From Bacteroidales bacterium UBA3724 (lineage in GTDB: Bacteria > Bacteroidota > Bacteroidia > Bacteroidales > P3), in contig DFHL01000102.1 in the NCBI GenBank assembly GCA_002371315.1, forward strand, positions 1 through 12,417: a stretch of 12,417 nt of DNA, written 5' to 3'. The notes under the pieces were generated by a model, which was not told where the DNA came from, did not search any database, and saw only the letters and a list, made by a program, of their open reading frames with translations. Positions within the stretch are counted from its first letter, which is position 1; each line of letters opens with the position of its first letter. A program made the translations under genes and the position numbers. Below, in pieces: positions 5,757 through 12,417 of this stretch.

Positions 5757-6386
5757 ATGAAGCGATTTCTGTTATTTTCAATAGCTGTCATATCTTTCTG
5801 TGGAACGCTCGCCGCCCAGCCTCGCGACAGAAGCCGGCTGGACATCCGCCCGGGCGACCTGCTCTTTTTCCGCGACACCGCGGGAATGGGGTCGGCCGTG
5901 AAGGAGAGCACCGGCGAATACACGCACGTGGCAATAGTGGAGACGGTGGGCGACTCGATATGGATTGTCGACGCCACGCGACGCCTCGGCGTGAGCCGCC
6001 ACGCCATTGAATGCCAGCCCGGCGACAGCGATTTTCCTGACGTTTATAGAATTGAAGGTCCTAACATCAGCATCGAGGCGACACTCGAAAGGGCACGCTC
6101 GTTCATCGGCCGGCCATACGACAACGCCTTCGAGCCAGGGACCGAAGCCCTCTACTGCTCGGAACTTGTGTACGAATGCTATCTGCGCGATTTTTCGGAC
6201 AAAAAAGGGGAACACCTGTTCGAGGCCAAACCGATGAACTGGCGAGACAAAGACGGGGATATGCCGCAGTATTGGATCGACCACTTCGCGTGGCTCGGCA
6301 AGCCCATCCCCGAGGGCGCGCCCGGCACCAACCCCACCGACCTGTCGCGGTCGAAATTCCTGCAGAAAAAAACCGACTACAGATGA
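5757..6386 (+). CDS. Secreted YiiX/YebB-like cysteine hydrolase (permuted papain fold, family C92)
   Basis: The 209-residue protein begins with a signal peptide (KRFLLF, hydrophobic core to about residue 19, likely cut after LAA at 20). RPGDLLFF (31-38) and the His of THVAIV (His57) come first, and the Cys of YCSELVYECY (Cys134) follows. This His-before-Cys order is the mark of circularly permuted NlpC/P60-like enzymes of the YaeF/YiiX family. GRPYDNAF (118-125) is the usual strand before the catalytic Cys. Such proteins are thought to cleave amide or ester bonds in the envelope, but the substrate is unknown. Cys15 is not in a proper lipobox because Phe precedes it. The stop codon overlaps the start of the GH2 gene as ATGA, indicating translational coupling. 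Confidence 0.88.
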   Translation: MKRFLLFSIAVISFCGTLAAQPRDRSRLDIRPGDLLFFRDTAGMGSAVKESTGEYTHVAIVETVGDSIWIVDATRRLGVSRHAIECQPGDSDFPDVYRIEGPNISIEATLERARSFIGRPYDNAFEPGTEALYCSELVYECYLRDFSDKKGEHLFEAKPMNWRDKDGDMPQYWIDHFAWLGKPIPEGAPGTNPTDLSRSKFLQKKTDYR

Positions 6387-9300
6387 TGAAAAAAAGATTG
6401 ACGATATTGCTCATTTTGACCGTTGGCATCGCCGCCTTTGCCAAGGGGCAGGACTTCTGGGACGACCTGAAGACTATGCAGGTGGGCAAAGTGGCGCCCC
6501 ACGCCGACATCGTTCCCCGCGATTCGGCCTGGGTGATGAACCTCAACGGCGTTTGGCCGTTCCTTTTCTACGAGCGCGCCGAGTATGTGCACCGCGGCCT
6601 GGAGCGCGGCGGCAGCAAAATGACGGATTTCAGCCCCGACCAGGACCTGAACCGCTGGGACTCGATAACGGTGCCAGGCAATCTTGAGCTGCAGGGCTAC
6701 GGCACGGCGGTCTACGTCAATATGAAGAACGAGTTCCCGAGCAATCCGCCCCGCGCGCCGCGGGCCTACAACCCCACGGGCGTCTATGCCCGCGATGTGG
6801 AGGTGCCCGACGAGTGGCTGGACCGCAGCATCTTTTTCCGCATCGGGGCAGCCTCGTCGGCCGTGGAGCTCTACGTCAACGGCGAGTTCGTCGGCTACAG
6901 CGAGGACTCGAAGACGCCTGCGGAATGGGACATCAGCCACCAGGTGCATCGCGGCAAGAACCGCATCTGCATCATCCTGCACCGCTGGAGCGACGGCAGC
7001 TACCTGGAATGCCAGGATATGTGGCGAATGAGCGGCATCACGCGCGACGTGACGATGTACTGCCTGCCGCTGGACCACATCGAGAACTACCGAATCGACG
7101 CCCTTCTCGACACAGCCGACTATTCGACAGGCCAACTCCAGATGGCCATTGGCGTTGCCTCCGGCGACACATACCGCTTCCCCAGCCGTCCGCCATTTAA
7201 AGGACGGATAGCGATTTCGCTGGCCGACTCGGCGACGAGGCTGTTCGACAGCATCGTGGATTTTTCTCTTCCCGTGACATTTTTCAGCACCACGGTCGGC
7301 AAGGTCAGGCCCTGGACAGCGGAGACGCCCAACCTCTACACCCTACGTCTGAAACTTCTCGACGAGAAGGGCGAAACGCTGCAGACAATTGAAAAACCGA
7401 TAGGTTTCCGAACGGTCGAAATCAAGGGCGGCCTGCTGTGCGTCAACGGCAAAGCGGTGACCATCAAGGGCGTGAACCGCCACGAGCACAACGCGCGGAC
7501 CGGCCACGTGGTGAGCAGGGAGCAGATGGAGCGCGACGTCCGGCTGATGAAGGAGAACAACATCAACGCCGTGCGCACCAGCCACTATCCCGACGACGAA
7601 TACTGGTACGAACTGTGCGACCGCTACGGCCTCTATGTGTGGGACGAGGCCAACAACGAGAGCCACGCGCAGGGCTACGGCGAGCACAGTCTGGCCAAGA
7701 AAGCAGAATGGACCGAGCCGATATGGTATCGCGTCAACAATATGGTGCAGCGCGACCGCAACCATCCCAGCGTGATAGTCTGGTCGCTGGGCAACGAGTG
7801 CGGCAACGGCATCTGCTTCGAGGAGGCCTACCGCCGGCTGAAGGCGAACGACAAGACGCGCCCCGTGGTCTACGAGCGCGCCGAGCTGGACTGGAACACC
7901 GACATTGTGGGCATTATGTACCCCGGCTTTGATTTTCTCGGTGCCTACGGCCGGCGGATGGACCGGCTGGCGGCGGCGGGACACCAGGACAGCATACGGC
8001 CCTACATTATGGTAGAATACTGCCACGCGATGGGCAACAGCCTCGGCGGCCTGAGCGACTACTGGGACACGATACGCAAGTATCCCCACCTGCAGGGCGG
8101 CTTCATCTGGGACTGGCAGGACCAGGGACTGCACAAGGGCAGCAAGGTTCTTTCCAAGAGCCCTAAACAGATTGCCCTCGGCGGCGACCTGGGCAGCCTG
8201 TACGGCATTGAGGACGACGGCGACTTCTGCGCCAACGGCATCTGCGACGCCTACGGCAACCCATACCTCTGTATGGAGGAGGTGAAGGCGGTGTATGGAG
8301 CGGAAAGCGGAGAACGGAAAGCGGAAAGCGAAGAACAGAGAACGGAGAATGGAGGTGTGAGAACTGTGAAGGGAAAGCGGACAATAGAGATGGAACGGAA
8401 AGGGGGAATGATCGAGATGAAGGGGAATGGATTTGAAGTGGCCATCGATGAGGGCAGGGGCGAGATTGCGCGCTATGTGGTAGACGGAAAGGAGGTGCTG
8501 AAAGGCCTCAGGCTCAACCTGTGGCGGCCGCCGACGCAGAACGACCGCGTCGACCGCAACGGCGCGCCAGCGTGGGACGGCCTGCAGCACCTGACACCAA
8601 GACTTTACGGGATATCATTAGACCCCGTCAGCGACACCACAAGATATGCCGCCGCGCAAATAACAATCCGCTCAATACTGACGACCGACGACGGCGAAGC
8701 GATGCCAGTGCGCGAAATCATAGAGGTGGCCGACAACGGAGCGCTGCAAGTGAGCGTCCGCCTGCAGGGCGAAGGGGCGTTCCGCACCTTTGCACGTGTG
8801 GGGCTGCAATGCTCAGTGCCAAGCCGATACACCGGCACCACCTGGCTGGGATACGACGCCGAGCGCTATCCCGACCGCCGCACCGCCGGAAGATATGGCC
8901 TATGGTGCTATCCAAACATCGACCAGCTGACGCGGCTCCACGCCGTTCCGCAGGAGGAAGGCAACCGCGAAGCCTGCCGCCTGTCGCTCAACGACGGGCA
9001 GCATCCTTTGGAAATCAGCATCGACGGACAACAGCTGTTCAATTTCAGCCGACACAGATATGCCGACACGGTGGTCGCGGCACACGACCGCTGGTGGAAG
9101 ATGCCAGAGCCCGACACGACATACACCATCCTCAACATCGACAGCCGCATTGCCGGAGTTGGCACCGCCACCTGCGGACCTGGCGTCAGCGAGAAATACC
9201 GCATCAGCGGCGACAGCACCTACACCTTCCGCTTCACCTTCACGCCACACGACAACCAGCCACCCGACTTCGGCACACAATACGTTGACTTTTTCGGGCA

Positions 9301-9820
9301 CAACGCGCTTGTCGACACGCCTTTCAAGACAAAAGTTCGTACGTCGGCCATCAAAAAGATAACCTCCGACCTGCAACCCAGCACACCCTACGACAAAGAC
9401 TTCCCGGCCGTGCTGTACGACGGGCGCCGCGCCGTTGCCGGCGACTACAGCGAGGGGTGGGCCGGATGGAGCGACGTCGACACGCTGCTGCTGACAGTGA
9501 AAACCAAGCGGAAAAACAACAAGAACGTCGCCATCGGTTTCTGCCACGCCCCCGATGACTGGGTGCTGGCACCCGAGGCAGTGGAGATATGGATGCCGGG
9601 CCAAGAGAAATGGGTACCCCTTGAGGAAACGGCGATAAAAGACGAACGCCACGGACGGCAGCGTGTCGTTTTCCGTAGTCATCGGCCTCTAAAACAAAAG
9701 CCTGACAACCTGTCTAAAATCATTAAAATCCGCATCGTGCACCCAGCCTCCCTACCCGACTGGCACACCTACAAAGGCCAAAAAGCCTGGCTAATGATAG
9801 ACGAAGTTCGAGCAGAATGA
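6383..9820 (+). CDS. Secreted GH2 beta-galactosidase-like enzyme lacking a recognisable domain 4
   Basis: The 1145-residue protein has a signal peptide cut near AFA (18-20). LacZ domain 1 (about 50-225; ELYVNGEFVGYSEDSKTPAE, RWSDGSYLE) and an Ig-like domain 2 (about 230-345) follow. The TIM barrel (about 345-630) carries acid/base Glu472 (WSLGNECGNG) and nucleophile Glu545 (MVEYCHAMGNS). Domain 5 spans about 676-970 (LRLNLWRPPTQND, TWLGYDAERYPDR, AGVGTATCGPG). Residues about 975-1145 look like a discoidin/F5-8C-type sandwich (YDGRR..GWAGW..PDDWVLAPEAVEIW). The roughly 100-residue domain 4 between barrel and domain 5 is replaced by about 36 charged residues (640-675), mostly 7-base-repeat translation. 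Catalytic residues are intact, so activity is possible but not certain. The substrate is probably a beta-galactoside. The start is set by the ATGA overlap and the signal peptide. Confidence 0.93.
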   Translation: MMKKRLTILLILTVGIAAFAKGQDFWDDLKTMQVGKVAPHADIVPRDSAWVMNLNGVWPFLFYERAEYVHRGLERGGSKMTDFSPDQDLNRWDSITVPGNLELQGYGTAVYVNMKNEFPSNPPRAPRAYNPTGVYARDVEVPDEWLDRSIFFRIGAASSAVELYVNGEFVGYSEDSKTPAEWDISHQVHRGKNRICIILHRWSDGSYLECQDMWRMSGITRDVTMYCLPLDHIENYRIDALLDTADYSTGQLQMAIGVASGDTYRFPSRPPFKGRIAISLADSATRLFDSIVDFSLPVTFFSTTVGKVRPWTAETPNLYTLRLKLLDEKGETLQTIEKPIGFRTVEIKGGLLCVNGKAVTIKGVNRHEHNARTGHVVSREQMERDVRLMKENNINAVRTSHYPDDEYWYELCDRYGLYVWDEANNESHAQGYGEHSLAKKAEWTEPIWYRVNNMVQRDRNHPSVIVWSLGNECGNGICFEEAYRRLKANDKTRPVVYERAELDWNTDIVGIMYPGFDFLGAYGRRMDRLAAAGHQDSIRPYIMVEYCHAMGNSLGGLSDYWDTIRKYPHLQGGFIWDWQDQGLHKGSKVLSKSPKQIALGGDLGSLYGIEDDGDFCANGICDAYGNPYLCMEEVKAVYGAESGERKAESEEQRTENGGVRTVKGKRTIEMERKGGMIEMKGNGFEVAIDEGRGEIARYVVDGKEVLKGLRLNLWRPPTQNDRVDRNGAPAWDGLQHLTPRLYGISLDPVSDTTRYAAAQITIRSILTTDDGEAMPVREIIEVADNGALQVSVRLQGEGAFRTFARVGLQCSVPSRYTGTTWLGYDAERYPDRRTAGRYGLWCYPNIDQLTRLHAVPQEEGNREACRLSLNDGQHPLEISIDGQQLFNFSRHRYADTVVAAHDRWWKMPEPDTTYTILNIDSRIAGVGTATCGPGVSEKYRISGDSTYTFRFTFTPHDNQPPDFGTQYVDFFGHNALVDTPFKTKVRTSAIKKITSDLQPSTPYDKDFPAVLYDGRRAVAGDYSEGWAGWSDVDTLLLTVKTKRKNNKNVAIGFCHAPDDWVLAPEAVEIWMPGQEKWVPLEETAIKDERHGRQRVVFRSHRPLKQKPDNLSKIIKIRIVHPASLPDWHTYKGQKAWLMIDEVRAE
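8300..8390 (+). repeat. Degenerate 7-base tandem repeat (13 units) inside the GH2 gene
   Basis: From 8300 the sequence falls into 7-base units: GCGGAAA, GCGGAGA, ACGGAAA, GCGGAAA, GCGAAGA, ACAGAGA, ACGGAGA, then more degenerate units through GCGGACA (8377-8383) and ATAGAGA (8384-8390). The consensus equals the rsgA repeat. Here the purine-rich strand is the coding strand, giving AESGERKAESEE. Purine-rich sequence continues to about 8460. The frame stays open throughout. It starts immediately after the barrel's last segment (EVKAVYG, 633-639). Confidence 0.85.
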
Positions 9821-9854
9821 TTCCTGACAAGACATCCTATCCCATTTTGCCAAT

Positions 9855-10625
9855 TCACTCCATCAGGGTGCCGGCTCCGATTGTGTCATTTCCCCACAAC
9901 GGGTCGGAGAAATAGCCGTTCCGTTTCGACTCGAGGCAGCAGGCGCAGGGCAAGACCACAGGCCGGTCGGGGTACATCTCGCGGTATCGCGCCACACGGC
10001 TTTCCAAATCCAGGTCGCCAAGCGGGTCACGCCAGCCGTTCAGCCGCATTCCCAGCACCATCGCCGGGTCGTGAAGCGGCGGTCGCCAGCCGTCGTAGAT
10101 GCACAGGCGCGTGTGGTAAAGAAAGTGCATTCCGGCAATGCGCTCGGTCATCGGGTTGCCGTCTGGCACCCGTCCCTCGGCGTACGCCCTACACGACCTA
10201 TGGTAACACACTCCGCAAGCGGCAGCAAACAGCACACACATCAGCACACCGGCAAAATACCACGTCCTCACCCCCTTGCCGACAGGGCGAATCGCATTGC
10301 GCCACACCAGCAGCGACAGAAACCACACAGGCACAGGCATCAGGACAATCCAACCGCCCAAAAACAGGCACCAATAGGCATACACCCCTGTGCTGATGCC
10401 ACACATCAGGGCATTGACCCGCCCCAGCCGCGTGTGTTCAAGACGTGTAAACACTATGATATTCAGAAAACTCAAGCCCTGTACCACAGCAGCCCACACC
10501 ACAGGTCGGCAGAAACCGGCATTGGTGGTAGCATTGCCCCAAATGCAAAGCGCCACCAGCACCAGATTTATCATCGGCACAGCCTTGTGCCAAAAGCCAG
10601 AACGGTCATATGCAGTCTTATTCAT
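9855..10625 (-). CDS. Unrecognised membrane protein with five predicted helices and a conserved-looking tail
   Basis: I do not recognise the function. The 256 residues contain about five hydrophobic segments (14-31, 41-60, 70-88, 90-108, 121-141), with short Arg-rich loops. A soluble tail (about 142-256) contains the notable stretches CIYDGWRPPLHDPAMVLG (175-192), RYREMYPDRPVVLPCACC (213-230) and GYFSDPLWG (237-245), plus several cysteines. The density of Trp, Pro and Cys in the tail suggests a folded domain, not random sequence. It ends 34 bases from the convergent GH2 gene with no clear terminator between. It lies 64 bases downstream of the EFR1-type gene on the same strand, so co-transcription is possible. 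The ATG at 10625 is the natural start. Confidence 0.75.
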   Translation of the reverse strand: MNKTAYDRSGFWHKAVPMINLVLVALCIWGNATTNAGFCRPVVWAAVVQGLSFLNIIVFTRLEHTRLGRVNALMCGISTGVYAYWCLFLGGWIVLMPVPVWFLSLLVWRNAIRPVGKGVRTWYFAGVLMCVLFAAACGVCYHRSCRAYAEGRVPDGNPMTERIAGMHFLYHTRLCIYDGWRPPLHDPAMVLGMRLNGWRDPLGDLDLESRVARYREMYPDRPVVLPCACCLESKRNGYFSDPLWGNDTIGAGTLME

Positions 10626-10670
10626 ATCGAAATAAAATTAATCCGTTTAGTGACAAAAAAACGCGTAAGC

Positions 10671-10702
10671 CCACTAACTAATTAACACATTAACGAGTTA
10701 AC
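10671..10702 (-). repeat. 8-base tandem repeat GTTANNNN across the EFR1 stop codon
   Basis: On the minus strand four units follow without gaps: GTTAACTC, GTTAATGT, GTTAATTA and GTTAGTGG. The first unit encodes the last residues (LTR) of the EFR1-type protein and the second supplies its TAA stop. The repeat then runs into the gap before the membrane-protein gene. It is too degenerate to say whether copy number changes. Confidence 0.55.
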
Positions 10703-11490
10703 GCCTTCTCAAAAGTATACTGGCCTTTGCCCTGCGTAGCCTTGCCGAAGTGGATGGCATTGTTCGGGCAGTGGTGGTAGCAGGCCATACAGTTGGTGCA
10801 GTTGCCGTGCCATACGGGACGGAGGCCCTGCTTGGCGCTGCCTTGCGGGTCGGCGTAGTCGCCCGACATCGTTATGTTGCCCAGCGGACACACCTTGGCG
10901 CAAAGTCCGCACGAGATGCACAGGTCTGTGGTGTAGAACTTCTTGTCGGTAATCAGCAGACTGTAGAACAATGCGTTGGTGACGTATGTGTTGAGCCAGG
11001 GCACCTTGCCGCGAACCACGTCGACCACCTTCTCGCGGTGCCTGATGCGCTCCGCCACCTGCGGCAGACGCTCGCGAACGGCGGCAATCTTGCGAGCCGC
11101 GTTCTCGTCGCTGTCGAGGTCGAAACCCTTAATATTGACATACGTCTCGGGCATCACGAACGAGAAAGCCGCATCGAGGACAACACCTTTCGTTTTCAAC
11201 TCTTTAGCAAAGCGTTCGGGCGTGCGCCCCACATTGTCGCCACAGGTGCAGGCAAGGTAGCAGTATGACGGTTGGGCGTTGATTTCGAGCCGTTTCACAT
11301 AGTCGCTCACTATGCGCGGCACCGCCCACGAATAGACGGGACAGACAAAACCCAACGCCTCGTCAGCCGACAGCTCCACCTTCGGCACTGACTCCAAGGG
11401 ATTTATAAGCATCAGACGGTCGTCCGTCAGTCGGGCCAGCTCTTCGGCCACAAACTTGCTGTTGCCACAGCCGGAAAAATATAGGATCAT
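10690..11490 (-). CDS. EFR1-family protein: flavodoxin-like domain fused to a 2[4Fe-4S] ferredoxin
   Basis: The 266 residues begin MILYFSGCGNSKFVAEEL, the flavodoxin-type phosphate-binding loop seen in EFR1-family proteins. FVCPVYSWAVPRIV (48-61) and LACTCGDNVGR (79-89) form the other flavin-side loops. The C-terminal part has two classical [4Fe-4S] clusters: C191-x2-C194-x2-C197-x3-CP (201), and C231-x2-C234-x2-C237-x3-CP (241). The protein should transfer electrons between a flavin and two iron-sulfur clusters in the cytoplasm; its partners are unknown. No membrane helix or signal peptide is seen. It follows the small HExxH gene after 48 AT-rich bases. I see no exact TAnnTTTG box there, so it may share that gene's transcript. 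The stop codon is embedded in an 8-base repeat. Confidence 0.9.
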   Translation of the reverse strand: MILYFSGCGNSKFVAEELARLTDDRLMLINPLESVPKVELSADEALGFVCPVYSWAVPRIVSDYVKRLEINAQPSYCYLACTCGDNVGRTPERFAKELKTKGVVLDAAFSFVMPETYVNIKGFDLDSDENAARKIAAVRERLPQVAERIRHREKVVDVVRGKVPWLNTYVTNALFYSLLITDKKFYTTDLCISCGLCAKVCPLGNITMSGDYADPQGSAKQGLRPVWHGNCTNCMACYHHCPNNAIHFGKATQGKGQYTFEKALTR

Positions 11491-11538
11491 ATCTTATTTA
11501 TTATTATTTCAACTGCGAATTACGCGAAGTAAACGAAT

Positions 11539-11874
11539 TCAAGAGCTTCTTATTATACAAGTAATCCAGTGGTAAGATTGGCGAGCAAGGCTCACATCCG
11601 ACTCGCTTTCAAGGATGTAAGCCGACCGCTCGAATGGAATTTCACGATAGGCGCGGTCACTGTTGCGGTAGCGCAGCAGACCTATCAGCCAGAAAACGAA
11701 ATAGAGCACATAGAAGCCCACCAGCAACAGCGCCGCCTGCTGCCACAGGTGTACCGTCTCGTGGCGCACCTCGCGCCCGTTCAGCGGCTGCCCATTGTAG
11801 AACACAAACGGAAACAGCGTGATAGCGTGAAAACGGCGCGGCGGAAACCGGCGTGTATTTACCAGCATAGCCAT
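11539..11874 (-). CDS. Small Bacteroidetes membrane protein with an HExxH motif
   Basis: The 111-residue protein has one strong membrane segment (about 48-67) directly after RHETVHLWQQ, where HETVH (38-42) fits the zinc-metallopeptidase motif HExxH. A second conserved-looking block, YREIPFERSAY (76-86), carries Glu82, which could be a third metal ligand. I recall a small Bacteroidetes family with the same plan (an HEAIH-type motif, then a helix, then an FEREAY-type block), but no assigned function. Peptidase activity is therefore only a possibility; the protein is much shorter than known peptidases. The start is 11874, with an alternative ATG two codons later. It begins 6 bases after the stop of the TonB-C-like gene, which indicates an operon. 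Confidence 0.8.
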   Translation of the reverse strand: MAMLVNTRRFPPRRFHAITLFPFVFYNGQPLNGREVRHETVHLWQQAALLLVGFYVLYFVFWLIGLLRYRNSDRAYREIPFERSAYILESESDVSLARQSYHWITCIIRSS

Positions 11875-11880
11875 CGGTGT

Positions 11881-12417
11881 CTATTTGTAGTTGGCATTGG
11901 TCAGCCGGCCGTTGCTTACGGTGAATTCCAGCACCTGCCAGCAGTCCACCTTGTTGCCTTTCTTGTCCTGTGCGGAGCTCCATTTCTGCGGCATCGTCTT
12001 CACGATTTCGAGCACCATATTGGCAAACTCGAACAGCTCGCCCTTGCCCTTGCTGATCACCTGCCAGCGGCCAGCCTCGCCCTTGCAGTTGACCATAAAG
12101 CCTATGCGCACGCGGAACAGGCGGTCCTTGGCACGCTCGTCGGTCAGCGGCTGGTTGAAGAACCAGTTGCGCAGCGCCGTCTTGCCGCCTTCGTATTCGG
12201 GTGTTTTCTTCGGAGCCTTGTAATTGCCCACTGCCTCAGCCAGTTGCTTGTCCTCCACCGACCAGACACCGGCCTCGTTGCAGAGCGTAAACGACGTTGC
12301 CGCCATCTCGGCCTCGTCCTCCTCGAAGCTGCGCGGCGAGAACTTCGACGACACAACGATGCCATTCTTCACCCTGATTTCCTGCGTCTTCGACACCACA
12401 TAGTCCCTGACGCCGAA
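11881..12417 (-). CDS. TonB C-terminal-like protein, 5' end beyond the window
   Basis: 178 residues are visible and the frame is open to the window edge, so the N-terminus is missing; a GTG at 12399 is only a possible internal start. The last 100 or so residues follow the plan of the TonB C-terminal fold in Bacteroidetes. YEGGKTALRNWFFNQ resembles the usual opening of that domain. VRIGFMVNCKGEAGRWQVI and ANMVLEIVKTMPQKW come next. The closing strands LEFTVSNGRL follow. Sequence identity to classical TonB looks low, so it may be a divergent energy transducer or a TonB-C-like domain in another envelope protein. No membrane anchor is visible in the part present. It is the first visible gene of the minus-strand cluster. 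Confidence 0.65.
   Translation of the reverse strand, partial: FGVRDYVVSKTQEIRVKNGIVVSSKFSPRSFEEDEAEMAATSFTLCNEAGVWSVEDKQLAEAVGNYKAPKKTPEYEGGKTALRNWFFNQPLTDERAKDRLFRVRIGFMVNCKGEAGRWQVISKGKGELFEFANMVLEIVKTMPQKWSSAQDKKGNKVDCWQVLEFTVSNGRLTNANYK

Noticed and set aside
5757..5801. Lipoprotein signal with Cys15 in the C92 hydrolase
   Set aside because: Phe precedes the Cys, which does not fit a lipobox. A normal signal peptidase I site follows at LAA.
6176..6382. A 69-residue N-terminal extension of the GH2 protein
   Set aside because: It lies wholly inside the C92 hydrolase gene in another frame. A good signal peptide starts at 6383, at the ATGA overlap.
8300..8412. The GH2 gene as a pseudogene broken by the repeat
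   Set aside because: The frame remains open across the array and through domain 5 and the C-terminal domain, and both catalytic glutamates are present. Altered function is possible, but the gene is not visibly broken.
7343..8590. A 415-codon open frame on the minus strand inside the GH2 gene
   Set aside because: It is antisense to a region with the GH2 active-site motifs, and its product is low in complexity. It is a shadow of codon bias.
10626..10670. Intrinsic terminator after the EFR1-type gene
   Set aside because: The minus strand has a run of T residues, but I find no convincing stem directly before it.

Overview
The window looks like chromosome from a gut-type member of the Bacteroidales, with fairly high GC in its genes. 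Three things point there. Three promoters carry the Bacteroidetes -7 box TAnnTTTG. The genes belong to families typical of that order: an EF-G paralog lacking catalytic residues, an EFR1-type ferredoxin, a large secreted GH2 enzyme and a YiiX-type C92 hydrolase. Gene starts mostly lack a clear Shine-Dalgarno sequence. I see no RNA genes, transposase, integrase or CRISPR array.

Layout. 1-2316: a terminator and, on the minus strand, an EF-G2-like translation factor whose switch and base-recognition motifs have drifted. 2428-3114: about 690 bases without a convincing gene, densely packed with inverted, tandem and direct repeats. 3115-4641 (+): a polysaccharide flippase, whose end overlaps the end of convergent rsgA (4628-5641, -) by 14 bases. 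5642-5756: two divergent promoters sharing the same TACTTTTGCA core. 5757-9820 (+): a two-gene operon of a secreted C92 cysteine hydrolase and a secreted GH2 beta-galactosidase-like enzyme, joined by an ATGA stop/start overlap. 9855-12417 (-): four genes reading leftward: a TonB-C-like protein cut by the window edge, a small HExxH membrane protein 6 bases after it, an EFR1-family flavodoxin/ferredoxin, and an unrecognised five-helix membrane protein.

The most unusual signal is a set of short-period degenerate tandem repeats. A 7-base repeat (GCGGAAA) lies inside two unrelated coding sequences, in opposite orientations relative to the reading frame. In rsgA it forms part of a roughly 20-residue insertion just before the G3 motif DTPG. 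In the GH2 gene it occupies the place where I would expect LacZ domain 4, which I cannot find. Repeats of period 8 (GTTANNNN, across the EFR1 stop codon), period 9 (GATTCGTCA-like, before the flippase) and period 11 (TTTGGTAGGNN, inside a 17-base inverted repeat) occur outside the bodies of the genes. This suggests a genome with active short-repeat birth or expansion that also remodels proteins. That is inference and can be tested by comparing strains.

Functionally the window is a mix of translation and ribosome factors (EF-G2, RsgA), cell envelope and glycan genes (flippase, C92 hydrolase, GH2) and poorly characterised membrane or redox genes. Only the C92-GH2 pair and the TonB-C-like/HExxH pair are tightly coupled.
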